Assembly (NCBI RefSeq): GCF_003860135.1 | Contig: NZ_RQYN01000032.1 | Coordinates: 1 to 33,545 of the forward strand | Reading direction: 5' to 3' | DNA from: Tannerella forsythia | Lineage (GTDB): Bacteria; Bacteroidota; Bacteroidia; Bacteroidales; Tannerellaceae | DNA length: 33,545 nt | Shown here: in pieces, positions 6,658 to 14,946 of the stretch | Numbering within the stretch: position 1 is the stretch's first letter | How the letters are laid out: each line of letters starts with the position of its first letter | Made by a program: the position numbers and the translations under genes | The notes under the pieces: model-generated | Databases searched by the model: none | The model's input: only the letters and a program-made list of their open reading frames with translations | What the model was told of the DNA's origin: nothing

Positions 6658-7236
6658 TTATCGACCGGTTATTTTCTTTATCGCTTCGTCGATACGGTTG
6701 AAGATATCTTCGATCGAACCGGTTCCTTTGATGGCGGCGTGTTTGCCTTCGCTGATGTAGTGTGTGGCCAGTGGGGCGGTCTGCGTGTGATAGACATCGA
6801 GGCGTGATTGGATGGTTTCGAGGTTATCGTCCGAGCGTCCCGATACTTTGCCGCGTTCGAGCAGGCGGGTAATCAGTTCTTCGTCGTCGACTTGGAGGTC
6901 GAGCAGGATCGAGACATCCGTACCGCGTTCGTTGAGCATTTCTTTCAGAGCGATGGCTTGGGGGATGGTGCGGGGATACCCGTCGAAGATAACGCCTTTC
7001 GAGTTTTTTTTGCCGTCGAGGAATTCGCCGATCAAACGAATAATCAGCTCATCGGGAACCAACTGGCCTTTATCGATATATTCTTTTGCCGTTTTCCCCA
7101 GTTCGCTGCCTTCACGGATCGCGTTGCGCAGCATGTCGCCTGTCGAAATGTAGTCGAGGCCGTAATGTTCGACCATCAGTTTGCTTTGTGTACCCTTGCC
7201 TGAGCCGGGAGCACCGAAAATTACGATATTTAACAT
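6658..7236 (-). CDS. adk: adenylate kinase
   Basis: This enzyme interconverts ATP + AMP and 2 ADP in the cytosol. The protein has 192 residues when started at [16 protein letters not shown]. The frame runs upstream to 7392, but that extension lies inside hpt and has no protein character, so the start is at 7236. The P-loop is residues 8-16, STGDMLR binds AMP, and FDGYPRT is the conserved central motif. The LID is the short form ([10 protein letters not shown]) with no zinc-binding cysteines, which explains the length below 214. It lies 32 nt after hpt and 53 nt before obgE. Confidence 0.97.
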   Translation of the reverse strand: MLNIVIFGAPGSGKGTQSKLMVEHYGLDYISTGDMLRNAIREGSELGKTAKEYIDKGQLVPDELIIRLIGEFLDGKKNSKGVIFDGYPRTIPQAIALKEMLNERGTDVSILLDLQVDDEELITRLLERGKVSGRSDDNLETIQSRLDVYHTQTAPLATHYISEGKHAAIKGTGSIEDIFNRIDEAIKKITGR

Positions 7237-7268
7237 GAGTTTGTATATTGAATAATGATTTTTTAGTT

Positions 7269-7811
7269 TTAGTCTTCCCTGATTTTGTAAATGTCGCGTG
7301 CCGAACGTCCCAGACCGTCGTAATCGAGGCCAAATCCGATGATGAAGTCGTTGTCGATTTCCATTCCCACATAATCGGGTTTCAGGTCGCATTGCAGCGA
7401 GGCGGGTTTGATCAGCATCGTCGCCAGCCGCACGTCGGTAGCGCCTTCTTCTTTGAGGCGGCGGGTGACGTAGTGCATCGTCAGTCCCGTATCGATGATG
7501 TCTTCGAGCAGTACGATGGGGCGGTTGCGCGTATTGCTGCGGATGGGCAGCAATTCTTTGACGATGCCGTCCGATTTCGTACCGTGATACGACGAATAGG
7601 CGGCGAATGTCAGCTCGCTGGTCACCGGCAGTTTACTCATCAGTTCGGCCACGAACATATAGGCCCCATTGAGGATGCCCACGTAGAGCGGTTCTTTTCC
7701 TTCCATATCCCGACGGATTTCTCCGGCCATCCGTTCAATGGCACGCACGATATCCTTTTCGGGGATGTATGGTTCAAACACTTTATCTTTCAGTCGGATT
7801 TGCTTTTCCAT
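7269..7811 (-). CDS. hpt: hypoxanthine phosphoribosyltransferase
   Basis: This enzyme salvages hypoxanthine and guanine with PRPP to form IMP and GMP. The protein has 180 residues, the usual length. The PRPP-binding motif is IVLLEDIIDTGLTM (about 98-111); the substrate loop contains YVGILNGAYMF near 42-52. It is the first gene of the hpt-adk-obgE group and has a Bacteroidetes -7 box just upstream. The grouping with adenylate kinase puts two purine-nucleotide enzymes together. Confidence 0.95.
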   Translation of the reverse strand: MEKQIRLKDKVFEPYIPEKDIVRAIERMAGEIRRDMEGKEPLYVGILNGAYMFVAELMSKLPVTSELTFAAYSSYHGTKSDGIVKELLPIRSNTRNRPIVLLEDIIDTGLTMHYVTRRLKEEGATDVRLATMLIKPASLQCDLKPDYVGMEIDNDFIIGFGLDYDGLGRSARDIYKIRED

Positions 7812-7837
7812 CGTTTTTCTGTTTTTGTTTAGGGATG

Positions 7838-7845
7838 CAAAGATA
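7838..7845 (-). promoter_or_regulatory. TAnnTTTG -7 box of hpt
   Basis: TATCTTTG on the minus strand, 26 nt before the hpt ATG. The -33 TTTG is not well conserved. It probably drives hpt-adk-obgE. Confidence 0.65.
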
Positions 7846-7930
7846 CATGATAATTTTCAGAATTGTACCAGGGCGAATGAAAATCCGACTGTTGACGGGC
7901 GGAAGACCGTCCGGAGAAGGGGAAATGCGG

Positions 7931-9232
7931 TCAGGCTTTCATGTCGAGGGTCGAGAGGTATTTTTCGATGAACTCGTTCGAAACGCTTGTCAGCTTAGCT
8001 TCCGAGTCGATACCGCGTCGGAGGGCGTCGCGATTGAGCAGGTGGGCGCATCCGGCTTCGCGGAAGAGGGTGGCCAGCTTCGAGCCGCGGTCGAAGTCGG
8101 AAGCCAGAAACGTACTGAGCCGGTCGATGCAGAGGTATTTTTTGTCGAGCGCTTTGAGTCCGGCATAGCTGGAGAGCATCTCGCCTTCGGGCGTATGATC
8201 GTAGGTGATGAAGTAGAAGGTACGGATCACGATTCGGCGCTCTTTCGTAAAGTCGGCAAAGAAATAACCTACTTTCTGGTTGAAGAGTTTGAAGGCGATC
8301 AGCAGCGAACCTTTGTACCAGTCGACGTCCCACTCGATGAAGCTGAGATTCATGTACGTGTTAATTACCTGTGGGGCTACGCCGTCGAGCCGTTCGAACA
8401 TGCGTACCACGGCATGTTCCTGCATATAGATTTCGTAGCGCCGGTCGGGATCCATCAGGATATAGGGGTTGTTGGGGATGCGTGCCGAGTGCCAGTAGAT
8501 GTCATCTCTTGCGCCGAGGGGGAAGCCTACGCGGTACAACCTGCGTCGTTCGCCTTTGCGGTCGGTGCCCCAGATCCAATTAGGTGGACGCGAGGCCAGC
8601 CAGGCGATGTGTCCGAGGCGGTTCTTGTATTGTTCGAACTGGAGCTTGGTAATCCAGATCAGATGGATGCAGGGGTTGCAGAGCTGATAGAGCTGCAACG
8701 TCAGGCAGGAGCTGTACTGATCGTTCATCCGGTCGAAGAGGCGGTTGAACTCGTCGGTAAAACGTTCTTTTTCCCGGTCCGACACAATCACCGTGCCGTG
8801 TGCTTTGAAGACATTCAAGAGACGTTCCTGGCCGGCGCGTTCGGAGGGTTTGTTCATCGCTATCCCGAGCTGGAACGTCAGCGGCATCCACAGTTCGAAG
8901 TAATCGGCGCACGAAATCATGCGCGTATCGCCTTCCTGCTCCGAAAACGGCACTTTGTGTCGTCCCATCAGATAATAAAATTCGTGCTGGATAAACGATT
9001 TGTAATTCCCGTCCAGATATTTTACCCCCGACGTATCCATGCGCAGCAATAAAGGACGGGTGCAGGACAACAGTTTGAGCAGCGACTTGTCGAAGTATGG
9101 AATGGCATCGCCGAATCCCAGATATTTCAGCAAAGTGAACAAGCGCTTCACATAGAGGTTTTGTCGCCGCGCTTCCTCTATCTTGCGGCGTTCGTACTCC
9201 GTTTGCTTCGTCTGTTTCCTTTTCTTCGACAT
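7931..9232 (-). CDS. conserved hypothetical protein (Bacteroidales type)
   Basis: This protein has 433 residues when started at MSKKRKQTKQTEYERRK. The frame is open to 9355, but the extra 41 codons cover the promoter region, so I use the ATG at 9232. The N-terminus is strongly basic (Lys/Arg within the first 30 residues), compatible with nucleic-acid binding. The middle is rich in Trp, Tyr and His (for example LIWITKLQFEQYKNRLGHIAWL and RPPNWIWG). No signal peptide or membrane segment is present. I recognise no domain. It stands alone between hpt and a divergent small gene, sharing a 178-nt intergenic region that holds promoters for both. Confidence 0.75.
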   Translation of the reverse strand: MSKKRKQTKQTEYERRKIEEARRQNLYVKRLFTLLKYLGFGDAIPYFDKSLLKLLSCTRPLLLRMDTSGVKYLDGNYKSFIQHEFYYLMGRHKVPFSEQEGDTRMISCADYFELWMPLTFQLGIAMNKPSERAGQERLLNVFKAHGTVIVSDREKERFTDEFNRLFDRMNDQYSSCLTLQLYQLCNPCIHLIWITKLQFEQYKNRLGHIAWLASRPPNWIWGTDRKGERRRLYRVGFPLGARDDIYWHSARIPNNPYILMDPDRRYEIYMQEHAVVRMFERLDGVAPQVINTYMNLSFIEWDVDWYKGSLLIAFKLFNQKVGYFFADFTKERRIVIRTFYFITYDHTPEGEMLSSYAGLKALDKKYLCIDRLSTFLASDFDRGSKLATLFREAGCAHLLNRDALRRGIDSEAKLTSVSNEFIEKYLSTLDMKA

Positions 9233-9267
9233 AGCCGTAGATTTTGTGTTTGTTAACTTTTTCGGGC

Positions 9268-9275
9268 TAAAGATA
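9268..9275 (-). promoter_or_regulatory. -7-like box of the 433-residue hypothetical gene
   Basis: TATCTTTA on the minus strand (one mismatch to TAnnTTTG), 35 nt before the ATG at 9232. Confidence 0.4.
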
Positions 9276-9349
9276 CGGATTCTTGTTCGGAAATCACGCA
9301 ACAAATGCAGAGAAAACATTCCCGGCAGCGTAAAAAACGGCCGAAAAAC

Positions 9350-9380
9350 TTGCATTTTCGTAACTTAAATCTTATCTTTG
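9350..9380 (+). promoter_or_regulatory. Bacteroidetes promoter of the 156-residue gene
   Basis: TTG at 9350-9352 and a perfect TATCTTTG at 9373-9380 are separated by 20 nt. The ATG lies 30 nt downstream at 9411. Confidence 0.7.
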
Positions 9381-9410
9381 AGGCGATCTAATATTTAAAA
9401 ACAGGAAGTT

Positions 9411-9881
9411 ATGGCAAAGAATTTGATTGATGTCGTCATACCCCAGGAGGTCGTGACACAGGTACAGGGAAGAGTGAACGAACTGCGCGAGTTACTGACG
9501 CCATATTTAGTCACGCTTACGAAAGAAGAACGGGCATCGTTACCCAAAATGAGTGACAAAACGATGCCCTTCGTGAGCAAAACGGTCGAATACGTCGGTA
9601 CCAATCCCAAGCTGATCCCTCCGATGATGGAGGCTCCGGAAATGATCAAGGACTTTGAACGTCATCAGGCACTGCAACCGATCTTTAACCTGATGGATCA
9701 GCTGGCCGACAACATTTCCGACACGATGATGATCAGCGGACACGAGGCCTACGTGCAGGCGCTGCTTTACTATTCGAGCGTGAAACTGGCAGCCAAACAA
9801 GGCGATCCTGACGCCAAATCGATTCAGGAAGACCTCGGTAAACGGTTTGTATTGCAGGGAAAACGTAAACCGAGCGAATGA
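9411..9881 (+). CDS. conserved hypothetical protein, all-helical
   Basis: This 156-residue soluble protein is predicted to be almost wholly helical: EVVTQVQGRVNELRELL (13-29), then HQALQPIFNLMDQLADNIS (84-102) and HEAYVQALLYYSSVKLAAKQ (110-129). No catalytic motif, signal peptide or membrane segment can be seen. It has its own strong promoter and is followed by an intrinsic terminator at 9928-9969, so it is a single-gene transcript. It resembles small conserved Bacteroidetes proteins of unknown role. I assign no function. Confidence 0.8.
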   Translation: MAKNLIDVVIPQEVVTQVQGRVNELRELLTPYLVTLTKEERASLPKMSDKTMPFVSKTVEYVGTNPKLIPPMMEAPEMIKDFERHQALQPIFNLMDQLADNISDTMMISGHEAYVQALLYYSSVKLAAKQGDPDAKSIQEDLGKRFVLQGKRKPSE

Positions 9882-9927
9882 AAGAACCGGTTCTCCGATA
9901 AGGAGTGACCGAATGGTAAAGAACCAT

Positions 9928-9969
9928 ACGAGCTATAAACGGAAAACGACCTGTTTATAGCTCGTTTTT
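9928..9969 (+). terminator. intrinsic terminator of the 156-residue gene
   Basis: A perfect 13-bp stem (9928-9940 with 9953-9965) with a 12-nt loop, followed by a run of T to 9969. It lies 47 nt after the stop at 9881. Confidence 0.9.
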
Positions 9970-9985
9970 GTGAGTATGAGTAAGC

Positions 9986-10195
9986 AAAAAGGTCACTCGT
10001 GTTACCAAAAAGGTCACTCATGTCACCAAAAAGGTCACTCGTGTTACCAAAAAGGTCACTCATGTTACCAAAAAGGTCACTCGTGTCACCAAAAAGGTCA
10101 CTCATGTTACCAAAAAGGTCACTCGTGTTACCAAAAAGGTCACTCATGTCACCAAAAAGGTCACTCATGTTACCAAAAAGGTCACTCAAGTGTCC
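9986..10195. repeat. 21-nt tandem repeat array (9 units plus a degenerate tenth)
   Basis: Nine contiguous 21-nt units (9986-10174) consist of five A, then GGTCACTC, then (G/A)TGT(T/C)ACC with a leading base in common; a tenth unit (10175-10195) is degenerate. Variation occurs only at two positions. The CG/CA variant alternates over the first eight units, giving a 42-nt higher-order period, and units 1-2 equal units 7-8. Each unit can form a weak 6-bp hairpin (GGTcAC with GTyACC) with the same central mismatch. Since 21 is divisible by 3, several frames stay open and give heptapeptide repeats on both strands; I regard those as by-products. It lies between the terminator and the 3' end of the SDR gene. 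Confidence 0.95.
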
Positions 10196-10225
10196 TGAAA
10201 GCTGACCACTGACCGCTAAAACGAT

Positions 10226-10984
10226 CTACGTCCGGTGAAACTGGGTACCGTCGGCCTGTGCGGTCGGCATGACGAGCAGCTCTTGTACGTTCACGTGGGG
10301 CGGTTGTGAGAGGGCGTAGGAGACGGCCGAAGCAATATCGTCGGCCGTGAGGGGGCAGAAGCCTTCGTAAACTTGGTCGGCGCGATGCTGGTCGCCCTTG
10401 AAACGCACGACCGAAAATTCCGTTTCCACCGCTCCGGGGCAGATTTGCGTCACCCGGATGCCGTAGGGCAGCAAATCCATCCGCATGCCTTTGCTCAAGG
10501 CATCGACGGCATGTTTTGTAGCACAGTAGACGGCGCCTCGCGGATAAACGCCTTTCCCCGCGATGGAACCGATGTTGATGATATGTCCCGACCGACGGGA
10601 GACCATGCCCGGCGCGATGGCGCGAGTGATATACAGCAGTCCCTTGATATTCGTGTCGATCATGCGCTCCCAATCGTCGATCACGCCTTCGTGCAACGGT
10701 TCCAGCCCGACGGCCAGCCCGGCATTGTTGATCAGCACATCGACCGTTTGCCATTCGGAGGGCAATTGCGCGACGGCCGCCTGTACCTCGTCGTACCGCC
10801 GCACGTCGAAGCAAAGCGTATGTACTTTGCAGTCGTGTTGTTGTGTCAGTTCGTTTTTCAGCGCTTCGAGTCGCTCGTTGCGTCGTCCCGTCAGAATCAG
10901 GTTATACTTCTCTTGTGCCAGTCGCACGGCCGTAGCCCGGCCAATGCCCGACGTGGCTCCCGTAATCCATACTGTTCGCGTCAT
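10226..10984 (-). CDS. short-chain dehydrogenase/reductase (YdfG-like)
   Basis: This 252-residue protein is a classical SDR, an NAD(P)-dependent oxidoreductase in the cytosol. The cofactor motif TGATSGIG is at 8-15; ILTGRRNERL follows the second strand, with an Arg pair favouring NADP. The motif NNAGLAVG is near 86-93, and the catalytic Ser (IGSIAG) and YCATK (Tyr-x-x-x-Lys) lie near 143 and 156-160. PGAVETEF completes the family pattern. It most resembles YdfG-type 3-hydroxy acid / malonic semialdehyde reductases, but the substrate cannot be read from sequence. It is monocistronic with its own -7 box, and its 3' side meets the 21-nt repeat array. Confidence 0.9.
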   Translation of the reverse strand: MTRTVWITGATSGIGRATAVRLAQEKYNLILTGRRNERLEALKNELTQQHDCKVHTLCFDVRRYDEVQAAVAQLPSEWQTVDVLINNAGLAVGLEPLHEGVIDDWERMIDTNIKGLLYITRAIAPGMVSRRSGHIINIGSIAGKGVYPRGAVYCATKHAVDALSKGMRMDLLPYGIRVTQICPGAVETEFSVVRFKGDQHRADQVYEGFCPLTADDIASAVSYALSQPPHVNVQELLVMPTAQADGTQFHRT

Positions 10985-11015
10985 GATATCGTTCGTTTTT
11001 AATGTCTACTTGGCG

Positions 11016-11023
11016 CAAAAGTA
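11016..11023 (-). promoter_or_regulatory. TAnnTTTG -7 box of the SDR gene
   Basis: TACTTTTG on the minus strand, 31 nt before the ATG at 10984; a perfect consensus match. Confidence 0.6.
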
Positions 11024-11142
11024 CGAAAAAAACGCCGGTCTCCGCACCATCGCCCCGACGGTGAGATTTTTTTGCGGGGGAGGATGTGTAACTCGCTTGC
11101 AAATTTTCGAGTGAATTTATTCTATTCTCTTATATTTATCCG

Positions 11143-11150
11143 TATTTTTG
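11143..11150 (+). promoter_or_regulatory. TAnnTTTG -7 box of rloA-rloB
   Basis: TATTTTTG matches the consensus and lies 23 nt before the ATG at 11174. This rules out the earlier in-frame ATG at 11072 as the start. Confidence 0.6.
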
Positions 11151-11173
11151 CAAATAAATTACAGTGTGTAAAA

Positions 11174-12469
11174 ATGATTCTCAATTTCAGTGTTCAAAAT
11201 TTTGGTTCGATCAAAGACGAACAAACACTTACTTTCGAGGCTGATAGATCTACTCACCTTGAAGATGCTTATATTATTCGCAGTGCCGGAAAAAGAGTTT
11301 TGAAAGTTGCGCTGATATACGGAGCTAATGCTTCGGGAAAAACAACGGTACTTAAAGCTCTTGATTTTCTCAGAAACATTGTACTTGAACCTGAAAATAA
11401 AAAAACGGACACATTGAAGTTTAATCCGTTTCTTTTCGATCCGGATACCTCCAAGCAAAACTCGATGTTTTCGATCGAATTTATTCAAAATGAAGTAAGG
11501 TACTTCTATCATGTAGTATTTTCGCAGAAAGCCATTGTTTCGGAAAAATTGTATCTCTATAATCCTCACAAAGCACTTGTTTATACAAGAGAAACAGATT
11601 TGTCGAATCAGTTTGCCCGGATCAAATTAGGGCCCAAGTTCTCAAAGAATAGAATTTTTGAAGAAAGTCTCAGTACAAACACCTTGTGGAATAATACGGT
11701 ACTTGGAGGCTATCTGAAGACAAATATCAATTTCAAAGAATTGTGGGAGGTGGTTGATTGGTTTGGAAATTATTTAAACCCGATTATTCTTACCCAAACA
11801 AATCTGGAAAACTATGTGACATCCATCATAAACATGGAGAAAATTGACAAATCGGATGTAATCCATATATTGAAACAGGCAGATCTTCATATCTCCAATA
11901 TCATTATTCGAGAAGAAGAAAGGGATATTCCGGCCGTTTTTTTAGAGGTGTTAAAAGAATCCATAAAAGAAAATGATAAAGTAAAAGAATTAGAGGAAAA
12001 AGGTAAACTGTCAAAGATGAGTGTAATGCTTGAACACATGGTAAACAACGAGAAGTATGCGCTCCCTTTGGAATTGGAATCGGAAGGAACAAACCGATAT
12101 TATGGTTTTGCCGGATTATTGGCTTTACTCATAAAGAGGCGGGGGGGATTACTGATCGATGAGTTGGAAGCCTCTTTGCATCCCGATCTTTATCGACACT
12201 TTCTGATTTCTTTTTTGTTAAACACGACACATTCACAAATTATTGCTACGACTCACAACCGCGAGATCTTGGATGATAAGGACTTGTTCAGGAATGATGC
12301 TATATGGTTTACCGACAAGCGAGAATCTTGTGCAACCGAACTCTATTCTTTAGCCGATTTTGACAGCTCCGTTATTCGGAATACAACGAACATCTTAAAT
12401 GCTTATAAAAGTGGTAAATTAAGCGGGACACCCCGTTTAGGAGACACTTTCATCGACTTGACTCCATGA
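11174..12469 (+). CDS. RloA-type AAA ATPase (AbiL-like phage defence)
   Basis: This 431-residue protein is an SMC/OLD-like ATPase of the AAA_21 group. Walker A is GANASGKTT at 50-58, the Walker B is LLIDE at 326-330, with the downstream LEASLHP, and the switch His is H361 in ATTHN. The Ser-Glu-Gly at 303-305 occupies the ABC signature position. Between them lies a helical insert (about 200-290). The frame opens earlier at 11072, but MILNFSVQNFGSIK is the family's start. It overlaps rloB by 4 nt (ATGA). RloA/RloB pairs are grouped as AbiL-type abortive infection systems, where the ATPase is thought to sense the phage and control the partner. The gene is AT-richer than its neighbours, as expected of a transferred cassette. 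Confidence 0.85.
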   Translation: MILNFSVQNFGSIKDEQTLTFEADRSTHLEDAYIIRSAGKRVLKVALIYGANASGKTTVLKALDFLRNIVLEPENKKTDTLKFNPFLFDPDTSKQNSMFSIEFIQNEVRYFYHVVFSQKAIVSEKLYLYNPHKALVYTRETDLSNQFARIKLGPKFSKNRIFEESLSTNTLWNNTVLGGYLKTNINFKELWEVVDWFGNYLNPIILTQTNLENYVTSIINMEKIDKSDVIHILKQADLHISNIIIREEERDIPAVFLEVLKESIKENDKVKELEEKGKLSKMSVMLEHMVNNEKYALPLELESEGTNRYYGFAGLLALLIKRRGGLLIDELEASLHPDLYRHFLISFLLNTTHSQIIATTHNREILDDKDLFRNDAIWFTDKRESCATELYSLADFDSSVIRNTTNILNAYKSGKLSGTPRLGDTFIDLTP

Positions 12470-13095
12470 GAAAACGAAGAACACCTCGTAAAGTGAATCC
12501 TACATTTGCTGTTGTTGTCGACGGCGAAACAGAAATGTGGTATCTGAAAATGCTACAACAAAATGAAAGGGATCTCCGTATTACGATTAAACCTGAAATA
12601 CCTAAACGCAAAAATATTGAGGAGCAATATAAACGTGTTTGTGCTTTCTCTGATAAGAGGAAAGAATACGATAAAGTGTTTTGGGTCGTTGACTTCGATG
12701 CTATAATAAAAGAAACGCGTGAAACAGCGAAAAACAAAAAAAGTTCACTGGACTTTTTTATAGAATATCGACACAAAATAAATAAGAAATATCCCCATGT
12801 CGTTGTGATAGTCAATAACCCATGCCTCGAATTTTGGTTTTTGCTTCACTTTGAACAGACATCGAAATATTTCACGGCTGATGAAGCAGAGAAACAGTTA
12901 AAGAAACACATGGCCGATTATGAAAAAACGGAAAAGTATTTCAAAAAAGCAAACAACGATATCTATCAAAGGCTACGACCACACTTAACGGATGCTATCA
13001 GGCACTCGTTGGCTCTTGGTGGCTTTTCAGATGAAGCTCCGAAAAAAGCAATGAGCGAGATGGAACTGCTTTTTCAATCGTTAGGATTAGATTAA
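12466..13095 (+). CDS. RloB family protein, TOPRIM-like effector of the defence pair
   Basis: This 209-residue protein belongs to the RloB family. The N-terminus is basic (RKRRTPRK) and is followed by VVVDGETE with acidic residues at 21 and 23. WVVDFD gives Asp76 and Asp78, and NNPCLEFWFLLHF at 117-129 is the family hallmark. The Glu plus Asp-x-Asp arrangement resembles TOPRIM nucleases and suggests a metal-dependent activity on nucleic acid; that activity is inferred. It begins within the last codon of rloA, so the two products are made in a fixed ratio. No third gene follows on the same transcript that looks defence-related. Confidence 0.85.
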   Translation: MRKRRTPRKVNPTFAVVVDGETEMWYLKMLQQNERDLRITIKPEIPKRKNIEEQYKRVCAFSDKRKEYDKVFWVVDFDAIIKETRETAKNKKSSLDFFIEYRHKINKKYPHVVVIVNNPCLEFWFLLHFEQTSKYFTADEAEKQLKKHMADYEKTEKYFKKANNDIYQRLRPHLTDAIRHSLALGGFSDEAPKKAMSEMELLFQSLGLD

Positions 13096-13187
13096 TATTT
13101 TATTACTCATGAATCGGGAGCGTTGGAAAATTTACTCAATAAAGCGGTTTTTGGTGTTGATAATTAATATTATATAGTGTTTAGATT

Positions 13188-13574
13188 ATGATAAAAATAG
13201 ATCACATAGCCTTATATACAAGGCGTCTGGAAGTTTGCCGGACATTTTACGAAACGTATTTCGGGGCCACGGCCGGCACGATGTATCATAATCCGAATAC
13301 GGGATTGAAAACGTATTTCTTGAGTTTTGCAGACAATACCCGTCTGGAGATTATGGAACGTCCCGATGTGGAAGAACGCTCGGACAAGGCTTTGAGCGAA
13401 GGGTTTATTCACCTCGCTTTCAGTGCAGGCAGCCGTGAGGCCGTCGATCGGTTGACCGCGAGGCTGGCGGCCGACGGGTATGCGTGTGTCGGTCGGCCGC
13501 GCGTGACGGGCGACGGATATTACGAAAGCGTTGTGACCGACCCCGACGGCAACCGAATCGAAATCACTATATAA
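13188..13574 (+). CDS. VOC superfamily protein (glyoxalase/bleomycin-resistance fold)
   Basis: This 128-residue protein has one full set of vicinal-oxygen-chelate motifs. The probable metal ligands are His6 (IDHIALY), Glu54 (RLEIME), His75 (FIHLAFS) and Glu125 (NRIEIT). DPDGNRIEI is the standard C-terminal strand. The H/E/H/E set is that of glyoxalase I-type metal enzymes, but the substrate is not identifiable. It lies 8 nt before the HXXEE gene, and the two probably share a transcript. GC content returns to backbone level here after the AT-rich rlo pair. Confidence 0.85.
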   Translation: MIKIDHIALYTRRLEVCRTFYETYFGATAGTMYHNPNTGLKTYFLSFADNTRLEIMERPDVEERSDKALSEGFIHLAFSAGSREAVDRLTARLAADGYACVGRPRVTGDGYYESVVTDPDGNRIEITI

Positions 13575-13582
13575 TATAATGT

Positions 13583-14125
13583 ATGTCGACCTTGTTGTTT
13601 TGGATGACCTTGCTGCCGGTCGTGTTCATGTTGCACGATTTTGAAGAAATCATCATGTTTCGTCCGTGGCTGAGGCGAAACCGCCACGAGTTGAAAGTGC
13701 GTTTCCCGCGATTCGAAGCTTTTCTGACGCGGCGCGGTCTGTTCGACTATTCGACTTCGGCTTTTGCCGTGGCCGTTTGTCATGAGTTCCTGTTGCTTTC
13801 GGTCGTAAGTTATGGAGCGCTTCTGACCGAATCCTATGGGTGGTGGTTCGCCGCTTTTATGGCCTTCTTTCTTCATCTGTTTGTGCATGTCGGGCAGTGG
13901 ATCGTTTATCGCAAATATGTGCCGGTAATCGTTACGTCCATCTTGTCGCTACCGTATGGTTTCTATACGTTGGGGTTGTTTATCGAGGCAGCCTGGTTGT
14001 CTGTTCCGGAGATGATCGGGTGGTCGGTCGTCGGGCTCGTCGCGATGGCGTTAAGCTTTCCGGCGGCGTTCTTTTGGGCCTCGAAATTCGATGCGTTCGA
14101 GCGGTCGGAAAAAATAAACCGCTAA
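13583..14125 (+). CDS. HXXEE domain membrane protein
   Basis: This is a 180-residue integral membrane protein. The hallmark HDFEE (His-x-x-Glu-Glu) is at residues 18-22, at the end of the first helix. A second conserved His-Glu (CHEF, about 66-69) and a third histidine cluster (HLFVH, near 97-101) lie in the next helices, and further hydrophobic segments bring the total to four or five. The spaced His/Glu residues in helices look like a metal site. The family function is not known to me. It follows the VOC gene closely, so the two may work together. Confidence 0.85.
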   Translation: MSTLLFWMTLLPVVFMLHDFEEIIMFRPWLRRNRHELKVRFPRFEAFLTRRGLFDYSTSAFAVAVCHEFLLLSVVSYGALLTESYGWWFAAFMAFFLHLFVHVGQWIVYRKYVPVIVTSILSLPYGFYTLGLFIEAAWLSVPEMIGWSVVGLVAMALSFPAAFFWASKFDAFERSEKINR

Positions 14126-14186
14126 CCGACCGATGTCGGCGGCCTGTAAGCGATTCTTGTTTGATGAAAGTATGCGGATCGGAACG

Positions 14187-14888
14187 TTATCCCATTCGAC
14201 TGACTTTTTTCAGTCGTTCTTCGTCGATGATTTTGATTTTGCGACCGTCCAGCGCGATGATATGTTCGGTCACGAACGTGGAGAGGGTACGGATGGCATT
14301 CGAAGTCGTCATGTTTGAGAGATTCGCCAAGTCTTCGCGCGAGAGGTAGATGCTGATTGTCGCGCCGTCTTCTTCGAGTCCGTAATTATCTTTGAGGAAA
14401 AGCAGCGATTCGGCCAGACGTCCGCGGATATGCTTCTGTGTCAGATTGACCGTTCGCTCGTCGGCGATTCCCAAATCGATGGAGAGTTGCCGGATAAAGA
14501 ACATGCCCAGCTTGAAATTGGCACGAATCAGTGACTCGACCACCGTCATCGGGATGATACACACGGTCGAAGCCTCGAAAGCCGAAGCATTGGTCAGGTA
14601 AGGCTCCTGTGCGAAATAAGCGCGGTAAGCAAAATACTGGATCGGCTTGATTACCCGAATAATCTGGCTGCGTCCGCCCACTCCTTGTTTAGATATTTTT
14701 ACTTTTCCTTTCAGCACACACATCATGTCTTTCGCCTCATCGCCCTCACAGTAAATCATTTCGTTGCGTTTGAAATGCTGTATGGTCGAATGGGCTTTCA
14801 AGACCTCCCGTTCCTGCTCTGTTAAAAGCCTCCAAACCTCTGATAAACTGGTCGATATATCAAATTCTGTTTTCCCCGACTTGCTCAC
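14187..14888 (-). CDS. Crp/Fnr family transcriptional regulator
   Basis: This protein has a cyclic-nucleotide-binding-like N-terminal domain (about 25-130 of the long frame), with FKRNEMIYCEGD and a short beta roll, followed by a helical dimerisation region and a C-terminal HTH (LSREDLANLSNMTTSNAIRTLSTF). It lacks Fnr-type cysteine clusters. The open frame reaches 14945, but a good promoter lies at 14917-14946 inside that extension, so its ATGs cannot be used. The first start downstream of the promoter is the GTG at 14888, giving 233 residues beginning (M)SKSGKTEFDI. That matches the usual distance to LSEVWRLLT in related regulators. The target genes are unknown; the divergent DUF3078 gene is one candidate. 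Confidence 0.85.
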   Translation of the reverse strand: MSKSGKTEFDISTSLSEVWRLLTEQEREVLKAHSTIQHFKRNEMIYCEGDEAKDMMCVLKGKVKISKQGVGGRSQIIRVIKPIQYFAYRAYFAQEPYLTNASAFEASTVCIIPMTVVESLIRANFKLGMFFIRQLSIDLGIADERTVNLTQKHIRGRLAESLLFLKDNYGLEEDGATISIYLSREDLANLSNMTTSNAIRTLSTFVTEHIIALDGRKIKIIDEERLKKVSRMG

Positions 14889-14916
14889 TGCTGTTTTATA
14901 ACATACTTTTGAAGCA

Positions 14917-14946
14917 CAAATATAGAACATATTTTTGAGATGCAAA
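14917..14946 (-). promoter_or_regulatory. Bacteroidetes promoter of the Crp/Fnr gene
   Basis: On the minus strand TTTG (14946-14943), 18 nt, then a perfect TATATTTG (14924-14917). It overlaps the N-terminal extension of the long reading frame and decides the start at 14888. Confidence 0.7.

Noticed and set aside
7237-7392. Long N-terminal extension of adenylate kinase
   Set aside because: Overlaps hpt and lacks protein character; the family start MLNIVIFG is at 7236.
9986-10195. CRISPR array
   Set aside because: No spacers: units are contiguous and 21 nt long, with no cas genes near.
9824-10212. Reading frames with heptapeptide repeats (MSDLFGN, QKGHSCY, PKRSLML) across the 21-nt array
   Set aside because: Open on both strands only because the period is a multiple of 3 and the unit has no stop; no ribosome site, and the minus frame runs into another gene.
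11072-11173. Earlier ATG for rloA
   Set aside because: Lies upstream of the -7 box; the family begins at MILNFS.
13109-13177. 22-residue frame MNRERWKIYSIKRFL after rloB
   Set aside because: No ribosome site or homologue that I know; AT-rich DNA gives such frames by chance.
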